Made by a program: the position numbers and the translations under genes. This document shows, piece after piece, positions 42,797 to 50,638 of a DNA stretch of 64,000 bases (the first letter of the stretch is position 1; each line of letters opens with the position of its first letter). The notes under the pieces are model-generated. The model was not told where the DNA came from. It worked only from the letters and a program-made list of their open reading frames with translations, and made no database searches. Source of the stretch: an uncultured Tenacibaculum sp. (lineage in GTDB: Bacteria > Bacteroidota > Bacteroidia > Flavobacteriales > Flavobacteriaceae); assembly GCA_947501615.1 (NCBI GenBank), contig CANMWK010000004.1, forward strand, positions 266,988 through 330,987, in the 5' to 3' direction.

Positions 42797-42880
42797 AGCA
42801 GAAACATAAAAGTTAGATTTAACCCCATTCAGGTAGAGAATAAATAACTAGAATTGATTTAACTTTTATGTTCTGTCTGC
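42797..42880 (+). promoter_or_regulatory. Leader stem-loop ahead of the active amidase gene
   Basis: AGAAACATAAAAGTTA (42798-42814) is complementary to TAACTTTTATGTTCTGTC (42860-42877), enclosing about 45 nt, inside the P3 transcript leader and ~25 nt before the start codon. It may control translation or stability of the mRNA. Confidence 0.55.
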
Positions 42881-42905
42881 TAGCACTTTTATTAAAAAAA
42901 TGTAT

Positions 42906-43337
42906 ATGAGTAAATTAATATCAATAGCGTTATCGCAATTTGGAGTTAAAGAAGTAAAAGGAGCTAAAGATCATCCACAAATACTCAACTATTTTACTTC
43001 TATGGATTTAGATAAAACAAAATATAATGATGAAACATCATGGTGTAGTGCTTTTGTAAATTGGGTAGCCAAGCAAGCAGGTTATGAAAAATCGAATCGG
43101 TTAAATGCAAGGAGTTGGTTGTCTGTTGGGAAATCTACAGATACCCCCAAACAAGGAGATATCGTTGTATTATGGAGAGATAATCCTAATAGTTGGAAAG
43201 GTCATGTAGGGTTTTTGGTCAAAGAATCGAAACGATATGTGTATTTGTTAGGAGGAAATCAAGGAAATAGTGTAAGTATAAAAGCTTATCCTAAAAAGAG
43301 AATATTAGATTATAGAGTTTTAAATAAAGCACTATAA
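42906..43337 (+). CDS. NlpC/P60-CHAP-like cell-wall hydrolase
   Basis: 143 aa. Probable peptidoglycan endopeptidase or amidase of the TIGR02594/CHAP-like group: nucleophile Cys47 in ETSWCSAFVNWVAKQAG and catalytic His in WKGHVGFLV. The start at 42906 aligns with the paralogue at 32437; an ATG two codons upstream is also possible. No signal peptide, so it must leave the cell by another route or act at lysis. Followed by a terminator at 43399. Second of two amidase genes in the island, both behind the repeat-bearing promoter. Confidence 0.83.
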   Translation: MSKLISIALSQFGVKEVKGAKDHPQILNYFTSMDLDKTKYNDETSWCSAFVNWVAKQAGYEKSNRLNARSWLSVGKSTDTPKQGDIVVLWRDNPNSWKGHVGFLVKESKRYVYLLGGNQGNSVSIKAYPKKRILDYRVLNKAL

Positions 43338-43398
43338 GTAATACAATAAATAGCTTAAAAAAAGAAAACCTAAATTAAAGAGAAAGAAAAAATAAAGA

Positions 43399-43433
43399 GT
43401 AGCCGCTAAGATTCATTTTAGCGGTTATTTTTT
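43399..43433 (+). terminator. Terminator after the amidase gene
   Basis: AGCCGCTAA / TTAGCGGTT with ATTTTTT tail. Confidence 0.82.
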
Positions 43434-43572
43434 GAATGAAGCAGTAGTGTTTTAAAAATAAACTCGAACAGAATTATGGTAAAATGATGAAACTACAGAA
43501 AAAGGAAATCGATAACCTACTTTACGAGTAAAAAAAAGTTAATATTTAAAAAATTAAATAAATTAAAAAGAA

Positions 43573-45450
43573 ATGAAAAAAAGCAAAGAAGAAATAAAAA
43601 AATATTTTGAAACAGGAGATAAACCTACACAACAACAATTTGAAGATTTAATAGATAGCTATATAGATAGTAAACAAGAAGCAGGAGAACCTAATCGAAG
43701 ATTTGTCATTGATGAAAAGGGAGATGTTTCAGTAACTTCAGCAGATGAGATGCCTGAATACACATTATCAGATATTTCAGCGAATAAACTTTCATTACTA
43801 AAAGATGGTAAGGTTGTAAAGGAAATTGACTTAACCTCATATATTGATGATACAAACCTGGCTCGATTAGTTTCTGGAACTGTTGATACTGATGGTATAG
43901 CTACGTTTAAACGTGATGATGATTCTACTTTTACAGTGGATTTTAGCTCCTTAATTGGAAGTAATCAAATACTATCAGACTGGAATCAAACTGACAATAC
44001 TCAACCTGATTTTATTAAGAATAAACCATCTTTTAATTTACAAAACAATTTTGCTATTGTTAAAAGAGGTACCATATCTCATGCTCCAGAAATAGGAAGT
44101 TTTAATAAGTTTTTTAACAACTTAGATGATGTACTTTCTATTCTTAAAGAAGTTGCTTATAAAGATGTTGATTTTAAAATAATTATTGCAACTGATGGTG
44201 TTTTTCCTATTGCCAAGGCATTACCCAATATAAACGGATTAAGTTTTTATTCGTTGAAGAAATCAATAATAAAACTTCAAAATCAAACACTTAATCTTAC
44301 AAACAGTACTATATATATGCCCGAAGGAGAAATACATGCAACAAGATATGCTTCTCTTGTAGTACGCGAAAATGCAGATGTTACATTAAAAACAGCAAAA
44401 GTTTTAGATGAAGGAGAAAATATTCAAACAGGAGTTGGTTTAACCCCAATTCGTTTTGCTAATTCATCAGGTTTTGCAAACATAAAATGTTACATAAGTA
44501 ACTTTTATGTAGATACGACTATTGGGCAATCATCAAGCGCTTTTGACATACAATCGAAAGGATATCATAGTATTGATTTAAGAGTGGATAAAATTATTTA
44601 TAAACATGATCGTAGTAGAACTTATTTAGATTGTTTCACCAATCTGAGAAGAGGTTCTGAAAGAAATTTAAAATGTAAAATTTATATTGGTGAAATTGAT
44701 TTGTCAGAATGCAAAAATGGAACGCTACAAATTTTTAATGGTATAGGTACTCTTTCTTCCGAAGTTAAATTAAATAATTTCCATTCATACGGAAATTTTG
44801 ATTTTACATTAGGTTCTGTAATTAATCCCAACCAAATATCTATAGGAATACTCTCAAACACAAACAACGCTAATATTAATTTATGTTTTGATAACTCAAC
44901 TATTGAAGGGAATAGTTATTTACTTAGAAATACTAAAACTAGTTATAATTCTAAAATAAAATTATTAGGAAAGGTGCAAATGAATTCATCTGTAAACTTG
45001 TTAAATTTAAGACAATCAGTAGAAAAACAAGATATAGATACTGTAGAAGTTCTACTAGAAAATTTAAAATTAACAAACACAGGATCAGGAAAGATATTCT
45101 CTACACTTTTATATGACGATGGAAATACAACTAGTCCACCAAGAGTTAATCCAAAAATAGTTTTTAAAGATTGTATAATAAAGGTAAATGGTTTTTTAGG
45201 AGTAGTAGCAGACACTACAGGAAATACAGGTAGAATAGAGAGTCCTGCAATTTTATTTCATGGAGAAAATTTATTTGATGTAAACGAGGCTAATTATCTG
45301 TTAGATAGATCGGAGTCTGGAGAAAATCATTCCTTATTTCCTGATGCAGTTATTAATTATGGTAAAATATTTCATAATGCGTTAAATTCAGATTACACTG
45401 ATACTAGAGCAATTCAAAAAAAAGAAAGCATTTATACTCATATAATATAA
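43573..45450 (+). CDS. Tail-spike-like protein with shared N-terminal module and beta-helix body
   Basis: 625 aa. Residues 1-51 are a diverged copy of the module in the genes at 33108-35495 (KEEIKKYFETGDKPTQQQFE). Residues ~60-125 share the second module with the 33108 protein (YTLSDISANKLSLLKDGKVV; GIATFKRDDDS). The body (~180-600) has repeated short strands such as INGLSFYSLKKSIIKLQNQT and NLTNSTIYMPEGEIH, consistent with a right-handed beta-helix as in phage tail spikes that bind or cleave polysaccharide. No catalytic residues can be assigned. Last gene of the island, before a long terminator. Confidence 0.7.
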   Translation: MKKSKEEIKKYFETGDKPTQQQFEDLIDSYIDSKQEAGEPNRRFVIDEKGDVSVTSADEMPEYTLSDISANKLSLLKDGKVVKEIDLTSYIDDTNLARLVSGTVDTDGIATFKRDDDSTFTVDFSSLIGSNQILSDWNQTDNTQPDFIKNKPSFNLQNNFAIVKRGTISHAPEIGSFNKFFNNLDDVLSILKEVAYKDVDFKIIIATDGVFPIAKALPNINGLSFYSLKKSIIKLQNQTLNLTNSTIYMPEGEIHATRYASLVVRENADVTLKTAKVLDEGENIQTGVGLTPIRFANSSGFANIKCYISNFYVDTTIGQSSSAFDIQSKGYHSIDLRVDKIIYKHDRSRTYLDCFTNLRRGSERNLKCKIYIGEIDLSECKNGTLQIFNGIGTLSSEVKLNNFHSYGNFDFTLGSVINPNQISIGILSNTNNANINLCFDNSTIEGNSYLLRNTKTSYNSKIKLLGKVQMNSSVNLLNLRQSVEKQDIDTVEVLLENLKLTNTGSGKIFSTLLYDDGNTTSPPRVNPKIVFKDCIIKVNGFLGVVADTTGNTGRIESPAILFHGENLFDVNEANYLLDRSESGENHSLFPDAVINYGKIFHNALNSDYTDTRAIQKKESIYTHII

Positions 45451-45458
45451 CTTTTAAG

Positions 45459-45546
45459 AACTCATTTTGATTTTTTTTAGCTCTAATTTAACTTTAATAC
45501 ATTAAATAATTTTGAATTAAAAAATAGAGATCAAAATGAGTTTTTT
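45459..45546 (+). terminator. Long terminator closing the island
   Basis: AACTCATTTTGAT pairs with ATCAAAATGAGTT (outer arms 45459-45471 and 45530-45542), and CTCTA with TAGAG inside, then TTTTTT. Confidence 0.8.
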
Positions 45547-45682
45547 AATTATGTGTTTCTATACTTGGTTTTTTATAAAAACAAGTAATTTATGATGACA
45601 TAAAAATCATAAAATGTCAATGAAGAGATATTCTTTTCTGTTAGTAATTTCCATTTTCACGACCAATTTGTAAATTTGACTT

Positions 45683-46528
45683 ATGGCGATTCAAGATATA
45701 AAAACCTATACCTTTAAAGATGTTTTTTCATTACAATTGGTAGATTTTGAAAAAGCATGTGTTGTAAACAAGCCGACACAAATTAATGAGTATAAAATTT
45801 TTTGGATAAAAGAAGGAAAGGGAACTTACAATATCGATTTTAAAAGTTATTCTTTCGATGGGACAGTATTGTTTTTTCTATCTCCAGGTCAAGTATTCAC
45901 CGTAGATTCCGAAAAAATAAAAGAAGCTTATCAATTAAGTTTTACAAGAGATTTTTATTGTATTCAAACTCATGATACAGAGATTGCTTGTAATGGTGTT
46001 TTGTTTAATAATGTTTATGAAACCCCTTTTGTGATTCCTACATCAAAGGATATTCTAAAGTTAAATTTTATTTTAGAAAATTTAGTCGAAGAGTTTGAGT
46101 TAGCTGAAACTGCACAGTACGATATGTTACAGTCTTTTTTAAAACAGTTTATTATTTATTCTGTTCGTATTAAAAAAGAACATTCTAGTATTAAAGATGA
46201 TGCAGAGACAAAGTTATTTAAAGATTTTAGTTTATTAGTTGAGCAAAATTTTAAAAAGCTTCATACTGTAACTGAGTATGCAAATCGTTTGGGTATTTCT
46301 CCAAAATCGTTAACTAAACATTTTCAAAAAATAGGAGTAGAGACACCAAGTGATTTTATTAAGAGTAGAATAGTTACTGAAGCGAAACGACAATTATTAT
46401 ATTCTTCTGAAGCTATAAAACATATAGCTTTCGATTTAGGGTTTAACGATCCAGCTTATTTTTCACGATTCTTTACGAAAGCGACAGGGAATTCTCCAGC
46501 ACAATTCAAAAAAATACAAAAAGTATAA
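45683..46528 (+). CDS. AraC-family transcriptional regulator
   Basis: 281 aa. An N-terminal cupin-like sensor part (~1-160, with KIFWIKEGKGTYNIDFKSYS) and two helix-turn-helix units at the C-terminus (VTEYANRLGISPKSLTKHFQ; IKHIAFDLGFNDPAYFSRFF followed by TGNSPAQFKK), the standard AraC/XylS signature. It precedes the small zinc-ribbon/AhpD-like/cupredoxin genes and may control them. A TAnnTTTG (TAAATTTG, 45671-45678) lies only 5 bp before the ATG, so the mRNA may be nearly leaderless or the real promoter lies elsewhere. Confidence 0.93.
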   Translation: MAIQDIKTYTFKDVFSLQLVDFEKACVVNKPTQINEYKIFWIKEGKGTYNIDFKSYSFDGTVLFFLSPGQVFTVDSEKIKEAYQLSFTRDFYCIQTHDTEIACNGVLFNNVYETPFVIPTSKDILKLNFILENLVEEFELAETAQYDMLQSFLKQFIIYSVRIKKEHSSIKDDAETKLFKDFSLLVEQNFKKLHTVTEYANRLGISPKSLTKHFQKIGVETPSDFIKSRIVTEAKRQLLYSSEAIKHIAFDLGFNDPAYFSRFFTKATGNSPAQFKKIQKV

Positions 46529-46550
46529 GTATACTTTAAATTACTATTCT

Positions 46551-46588
46551 AAATCCGTTATTGAAGTTGTTTCAGAACGGATTTTTTT
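46551..46588 (+). terminator. Terminator of the AraC gene
   Basis: AAATCCGTT / AACGGATTT with six-T tail. Confidence 0.85.
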
Positions 46589-46722
46589 GTTTTTCTCCCT
46601 ATTTATTTGATAAAAACCCAAATGTACAAGGCTTAGGAACTTTTGTCCATTTTTTAAGGTCTATTCTCGTCGCATCTTTGTACCAGAATTATTTGTTAAT
46701 CTTTATTAAAACAAAAACACAC

Positions 46723-46818
46723 ATGGAAATAAATACATATCAATGCCCGAATTGTTGGGGTTACCAAGAATACGAAGAGCAAAACGAATTTAATAACAAA
46801 CAAGAAATTAATAAATAA
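46723..46818 (+). CDS. 31-aa CxxC zinc-ribbon-like peptide
   Basis: MEINTYQCPNCWGYQEYEEQ followed by an Asn/Glu/Lys-rich tail. One CPNC pair can bind metal or act as a dithiol, in the same operon as an AhpD-like enzyme (13 bp upstream of it). Small proteins with CPNCWG-QEY are recurrent upstream of such enzymes in flavobacteria, from memory. ATG at 46723 with an A-rich leader. Confidence 0.7.
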   Translation: MEINTYQCPNCWGYQEYEEQNEFNNKQEINK

Positions 46819-46831
46819 AAAACTTAAAAAA

Positions 46832-47389
46832 ATGAGTACAAGAATAGAAACATTAAACCCGGAAACAACAACAGGAAAATCAAAAGAATTATTTGATGCT
46901 GTTCAAAGTAAATTAGGATTTATTCCAAACTTAATTAAAGTTTTTGGTAATTCACCAGCAACATTACAAAGTTATTTATCATTAGGAGAATTAACAGCTA
47001 GTGGAAACTTTTCAAACAAATTTAGAGAGCAATTAGCTTTAGCTATAGCAGAAGAAAATAACTGTAACTACTGTTTATCTGCACACACAGCAATTGGAAA
47101 AATGAATGGTTTAACAGATGAGCAAACTGAAGCAAACAGACAAGGACGTGCTTCTGATGCTAAAGTAGCAGCAGGTTTACAATTTGCACAAAGTGTAACA
47201 AGAAATAGAGGAAATGTAAGTTCTGAAGAATTAGCAACAGTTAAAGCAGCAGGATATAATGATGGAGATATTTTAGAAATTGTATTAAACGTGGTGTCTA
47301 ATACATTAACAAACTACGTAAACCACATCGCAGAAACCGAGATTGATTTCCCAGCAGTAGAAGCAGGAAAATTCACCATAAATTCATAA
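46832..47389 (+). CDS. AhpD/carboxymuconolactone-decarboxylase-like peroxidase-related protein
   Basis: 185 aa. The active-site pattern of AhpD-type proteins, Cys78-x-x-Cys81-xxx-His85 (NNCNYCLSAHTAIGK), is present in a helical protein of the usual length. AhpD-like proteins reduce peroxides or lipoyl disulphides, or belong to the decarboxylase-like branch. The N-terminal LGFIPNLIKVFGNSPATLQS is typical of the peroxidase-related group. Middle gene of the unit 46723-47817 behind an AraC regulator. Confidence 0.9.
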   Translation: MSTRIETLNPETTTGKSKELFDAVQSKLGFIPNLIKVFGNSPATLQSYLSLGELTASGNFSNKFREQLALAIAEENNCNYCLSAHTAIGKMNGLTDEQTEANRQGRASDAKVAAGLQFAQSVTRNRGNVSSEELATVKAAGYNDGDILEIVLNVVSNTLTNYVNHIAETEIDFPAVEAGKFTINS

Positions 47390-47454
47390 TAATTTTCAAA
47401 TTATATAAATAACAAAAGTAAATTTTAAATCTTAAAACAATAAATTAATTAAAC

Positions 47455-47817
47455 ATGAAAAAAGTAATAGCAATTTTAGTAGTAGTATTGAGTGCAGTAA
47501 TAAATGTTAACGCACAAGAAGTAAAGACAGTATCTTTAGAACAAACGAAAGGAGAATTTACTCAGAAGTCTGTAACATTATCTGAAGGAACTTATATTTT
47601 CGAAATCGCTAATAGTAATGTTGGTAAAGATGTTGGGTTTGTTTTGGCTCCGAAAGGAAAAACAGATCAAGCAAATCACATCAAAGAGGCATATGTAACT
47701 TCTTTAGCAAAAAATAATGCGAAGTCTACTTCTAAAAAAGTAACACTTAAAAAAGGAGAGTATGTATATTTCTGTCCGTTAAATCCAACTCCTCAATATA
47801 CATTGATTGTAGAATAG
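47455..47817 (+). CDS. Secreted cupredoxin-like protein
   Basis: 120 aa with a signal peptide (MKKVIAILVVVLSAVINVNA). The mature part is a ~100-residue beta sandwich (LSEGTYIFEIANSNVGKDVG; KKGEYVYFCPLNPTPQYTLI) of cupredoxin type. The expected copper ligands are incomplete: one Cys near the C-terminus (YFCPLNPTP) and no clear His before or after it. Copper binding is therefore doubtful. Last gene of the AraC-linked unit, ended by a strong terminator. Confidence 0.75.
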   Translation: MKKVIAILVVVLSAVINVNAQEVKTVSLEQTKGEFTQKSVTLSEGTYIFEIANSNVGKDVGFVLAPKGKTDQANHIKEAYVTSLAKNNAKSTSKKVTLKKGEYVYFCPLNPTPQYTLIVE

Positions 47818-47831
47818 ATAAATCGTTAATT

Positions 47832-47868
47832 AAAAAAGCTCGGCAATATTCTTGCCGAGCTTTTTTTT
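47832..47868. terminator. Bidirectional terminator
   Basis: AAAAAAGCTCGGCAA / TTGCCGAGCTTTTTT, a very strong symmetric hairpin between convergent genes; it ends the cupredoxin-like gene and the minus-strand gene at 47867-48499. Confidence 0.95.
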
Positions 47869-48499
47869 ATGCTTTTCCACCATCAAGTTCATCTTGCCAT
47901 TTCAATAATTCTTTCCACTTCCCTTCATAAGCAAGCTTGGCTTGTTGTGGCCAAGTATCTGGTTTATGAATGCGATATCTTTCTCCACCACTATTTAATA
48001 CTTCTTGACATTTTTCTATAGAAGTTTCACTTAGAGCTTTCCAAGTTTTAATATCAAAACTGTGAAATAGTCCCTCAATTTTTGGGCCAATTCCTTCTAC
48101 AATTTTTAAATCATCTTGTTTTATTTTTTTGCCAAATACAGCTTTTGCAGCATCACTATCAAATGGTAATAAAGTAACTGAAGAGGTATCGGTTAAATTA
48201 GATGCAATACCTAAATCGGATACGCTAGATTTAGAAGATGCTTCTCTAGCTAATTTTAGATCAGAAGCTAATCCTAACTTACTTTGCTGACAAGCGTCTA
48301 AATCATTTTGTAATGTTAATTTCGCCTTATTACAAGCTTCTAAATTGGTTTCTAGTTGAGAAATTTTGTTTTTCAATTCAATTATAATTGAATCGTCATT
48401 GTTAGTATCATTAGATCCTCTAAAAAGTCTACCTAATAAATATCCTAATAAAGCACATAAAAGACCTACAATAATAGGAATGTATATACATGGACTCAT
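47867..48499 (-). CDS. Membrane protein with coiled coil and helix-hairpin-helix end
   Basis: 210 aa. N-terminal membrane helix (IYIPIIVGLLCALLGYLLGR), a coiled coil (~40-95), then a helix-hairpin-helix-like domain with LKIVEGIGPKIEGLFHSF and SIEKCQEVLNSGGERYRIHK. This GIGP-containing domain resembles the helix-hairpin-helix repeats found behind other membrane proteins of Bacteroidota. It lies 11 bp after the OmpA-family gene on the same strand, so an envelope role is likely. Confidence 0.8.
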   Translation of the reverse strand: MSPCIYIPIIVGLLCALLGYLLGRLFRGSNDTNNDDSIIIELKNKISQLETNLEACNKAKLTLQNDLDACQQSKLGLASDLKLAREASSKSSVSDLGIASNLTDTSSVTLLPFDSDAAKAVFGKKIKQDDLKIVEGIGPKIEGLFHSFDIKTWKALSETSIEKCQEVLNSGGERYRIHKPDTWPQQAKLAYEGKWKELLKWQDELDGGKA

Positions 48500-48510
48500 A
48501 ATTTTCTTTT

Positions 48511-49431
48511 TTATTTAATTGTTATTATTGTTCTTCTGTTTTTCTTTCTGCCTTCTGGAGTACTATTGTCTGCTATAGGTTGAGTTTCACCTTTTGAGCT
48601 TGCAATGATTTTATGTTCTGGTATTGCAGCCTTATTTACAAGATACTCTTTTACAGAATTTGCTCTATTTTGACCAAGAACTAAATTATTAGCAGCATCA
48701 CCCGTATTATCAGTATGTCCAATAACTAAACAAGTAGCGCCATCTACTTTATCTAAGTACTTAGCAATATCTACTATTTCTTGTCTCTCTTCGGCGTCTA
48801 AATTAATTTGAGATTCACCAGTTTCAAAATGTAACTCAATAGCGTGAGCTTTTATGTAAGTTGCTAGTTTATCCATTTCCTCTGAGGTGTCTTGTAACTC
48901 AGAAATATTAAATGCTAACGGACCATGATATACATCTAAAGAATCAGGTATCATGCTTTGTTTCAGTTCACCATATGTGTTCATGATTTTGGTTGGAACG
49001 CCTTTAGAGTTTAAAAAATTCTTAATAGCATTTGCTCTCGCCAACCCTAAATTGGTATAACCAGATTTATTTTCTTCATCTTTAGTATAATATCCTGTAA
49101 TAGATAAGGCTTTATTATCATTGGATGTAAGATAATCTTTTAACTTTCCAACTTCTAAGTCTAAATTAGATGAAATTGGTTTTAAGAAGTTAAGGTTCGA
49201 GGCTTCAAAATTGAAATTGTCATTTACATTCGAGGAGAAATTTCCATTTACATCTTTAACTGAAAAAGGATACAAAGTTGGTTCTTTGTAGACTTTTTTT
49301 GGTGTTACAATTGTATTAGAAGTATCACTGCTATCGTGATTTTCTGCATTGCAACATAAAATGTAGCTAAAGTAAGTTCCGATTAAAATGGTAAGTAAAA
49401 TACCTAGGAGATACATTAAACGTTTACCCAT
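48511..49431 (-). CDS. OmpA-family envelope protein
   Basis: 306 aa. One N-terminal membrane helix (~5-25), a middle region with SITGYYTKDEENKSGYTNLG (a first, degenerate OmpA-like unit), and a C-terminal OmpA/MotB peptidoglycan-binding domain with GATCLVIGHTDNTGDAANNL, LGQNRANSVKEYLVNK and EGRKKNRRTIITIK. Such proteins tether the envelope to peptidoglycan. Co-transcribed with the gene 11 bp downstream. Confidence 0.9.
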   Translation of the reverse strand: MGKRLMYLLGILLTILIGTYFSYILCCNAENHDSSDTSNTIVTPKKVYKEPTLYPFSVKDVNGNFSSNVNDNFNFEASNLNFLKPISSNLDLEVGKLKDYLTSNDNKALSITGYYTKDEENKSGYTNLGLARANAIKNFLNSKGVPTKIMNTYGELKQSMIPDSLDVYHGPLAFNISELQDTSEEMDKLATYIKAHAIELHFETGESQINLDAEERQEIVDIAKYLDKVDGATCLVIGHTDNTGDAANNLVLGQNRANSVKEYLVNKAAIPEHKIIASSKGETQPIADNSTPEGRKKNRRTIITIK

Positions 49432-49660
49432 AGTTTTTGATTTAGGTTACTGATTGTGAATTTATTAAATTTTTTTGAAAATTTTAACACTTAGAGTCAT
49501 AAAGCTGCTGTTTTTTTAACGCTTTAATGTTTTTTGTGTGTAAACATCTGATTTACATATGTTTTTAAGGGGTTTGATTTTTAGCATTTATATATTGTGA
49601 GTTAAGATTATTTATTATAAAATGATATCAATATTTAATTTAGGAAGCTTAAAAAACTTA

Positions 49661-49686
49661 AAAACCACCTAAATTTAGGTGGTTTT
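49661..49686 (-). terminator. Terminator of the 33-aa peptide gene
   Basis: Palindrome AAAACCACCTAAA / TTTAGGTGGTTTT, with a T run on the minus strand, about 37 bp after the peptide stop. Confidence 0.85.
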
Positions 49687-49723
49687 ATAAACAATAGTTA
49701 AAGTATTCGGGGGGTACTGTATT

Positions 49724-49825
49724 TTAATGTTGTAAAGCGTAGCTTGCTCCTTTAGCACACTCTGTTATAGTTGCGATAAATGACTTTGCTATTTTATTAA
49801 GTGTTAAAAGTAATAATTTTCCCAT
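49724..49825 (-). CDS. 33-aa peptide of a LytTR-activated promoter
   Basis: MGKLLLLTLNKIAKSFIATI, then TECAKGASYALQH: an amphipathic/hydrophobic N-terminal half, one Cys and a charged-polar end. The start has a typical A-rich leader (ttaaaaaattaacaacATG). It stands alone between an activated promoter and a terminator, directly after a LytTR regulator on the same strand. It could be a signal peptide of the system, a membrane-active peptide, or a regulatory RNA with a short frame. No family recognised. Confidence 0.6.
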   Translation of the reverse strand: MGKLLLLTLNKIAKSFIATITECAKGASYALQH

Positions 49826-49878
49826 GTTGTTAATTTTTTAATAATCCCTAAAATGTTATGTAATAATTTGTTACACTA

Positions 49879-49942
49879 CAAAAGTAATGTTGGTTTTTGT
49901 TTTTTTAAAAGGGATATCCGCACAAAAAAATGTGATTTTCCG
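49879..49942 (-). promoter_or_regulatory. LytTR-like activated promoter, copy 3
   Basis: On the minus strand half-sites CGGAAAATC (from 49942) and CGGATATCC lie 22 bp apart, then 24 bp to TACTTTTG (49886-49879). Same 64-bp layout as 5884-5947 and 6530-6593; no TTG at -33. It lies 16 bp after the stop of the LytTR regulator, which is its obvious candidate activator. Confidence 0.75.
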
Positions 49943-49957
49943 TATTTAAATAAAAAA

Positions 49958-50638
49958 TTAGTAATTATTTAAGTGGTTGATTAGGTTTTTCTTATGGGTT
50001 TTCCCGATAGGAATTTTATTTTCTTCTATTATAATTTGATTTCCTTCAATAAAACTAATTTTATTGGTATTAATTATGTAAGACTTATGAACTTGAATAA
50101 AATCTTTTATTGGAAGCTTTTCTAAAATGTTACTTAGTTTGCTATATGTTATTAATGTATTATTACTAGTATATACTTTAATATAATCTCCTAATGATTT
50201 GATGAACAAAATATCGTTAAATTTTACAACATGTAGTCGTTTGTCTGCTTTTAGAATAATTTTATCTTCATCTTGTTTTAAAATATCTTTAGCTTTAGTA
50301 ACTGCTTTTAAAAAACGTTCAAATGAAAAAGGTTTTAATAAATAATCTGTAGCATTTATTTCAAAACCTTCTACAGCGTATGTTGCATATGCTGTAGTAA
50401 ATATTACTAACGGAGGATTATTTAATGATTTGTAAAATTCTAAACCAGATATAATAGGCATATTAATATCTAAAAAAAGCAAATCGATTTTTTCATTTTC
50501 AATGACTTCTTTTGCTTCAACAGCATGATTACAAATACCCTTTAATACTAAAAAATCTATGTTGCTAACAAATTGTTCTAAAACATCTTGAGAAGAGGGT
50601 TCGTCATCAATAATTATACAATTTATTTTCTTCATCAT
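49958..50638 (-). CDS. LytTR-type response regulator
   Basis: 226 aa. Receiver domain with DDE (11-13), Asp57 in LLFLD57INMPI, Thr in VIFTTAY and Lys in DYLLKPF. LytTR DNA-binding domain at ~120-225 with LFIKSLGDYIKVYTS and FIQVHKSYIINTNKI. It overlaps the kinase gene by 4 bp (ATGA). The promoter with tandem half-sites directly downstream makes it the best candidate regulator of the 33-aa peptide gene and possibly of the two small RNAs at 6 kb. Confidence 0.93.
   Translation of the reverse strand: MMKKINCIIIDDEPSSQDVLEQFVSNIDFLVLKGICNHAVEAKEVIENEKIDLLFLDINMPIISGLEFYKSLNNPPLVIFTTAYATYAVEGFEINATDYLLKPFSFERFLKAVTKAKDILKQDEDKIILKADKRLHVVKFNDILFIKSLGDYIKVYTSNNTLITYSKLSNILEKLPIKDFIQVHKSYIINTNKISFIEGNQIIIEENKIPIGKTHKKNLINHLNNY

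Noticed and set aside
20794..45450. The island as a complete prophage or tailocin
   Set aside because: No capsid, terminase, portal, sheath, tube, baseplate or integrase is visible; only a repressor, fibre-like and amidase-like genes recall phage.
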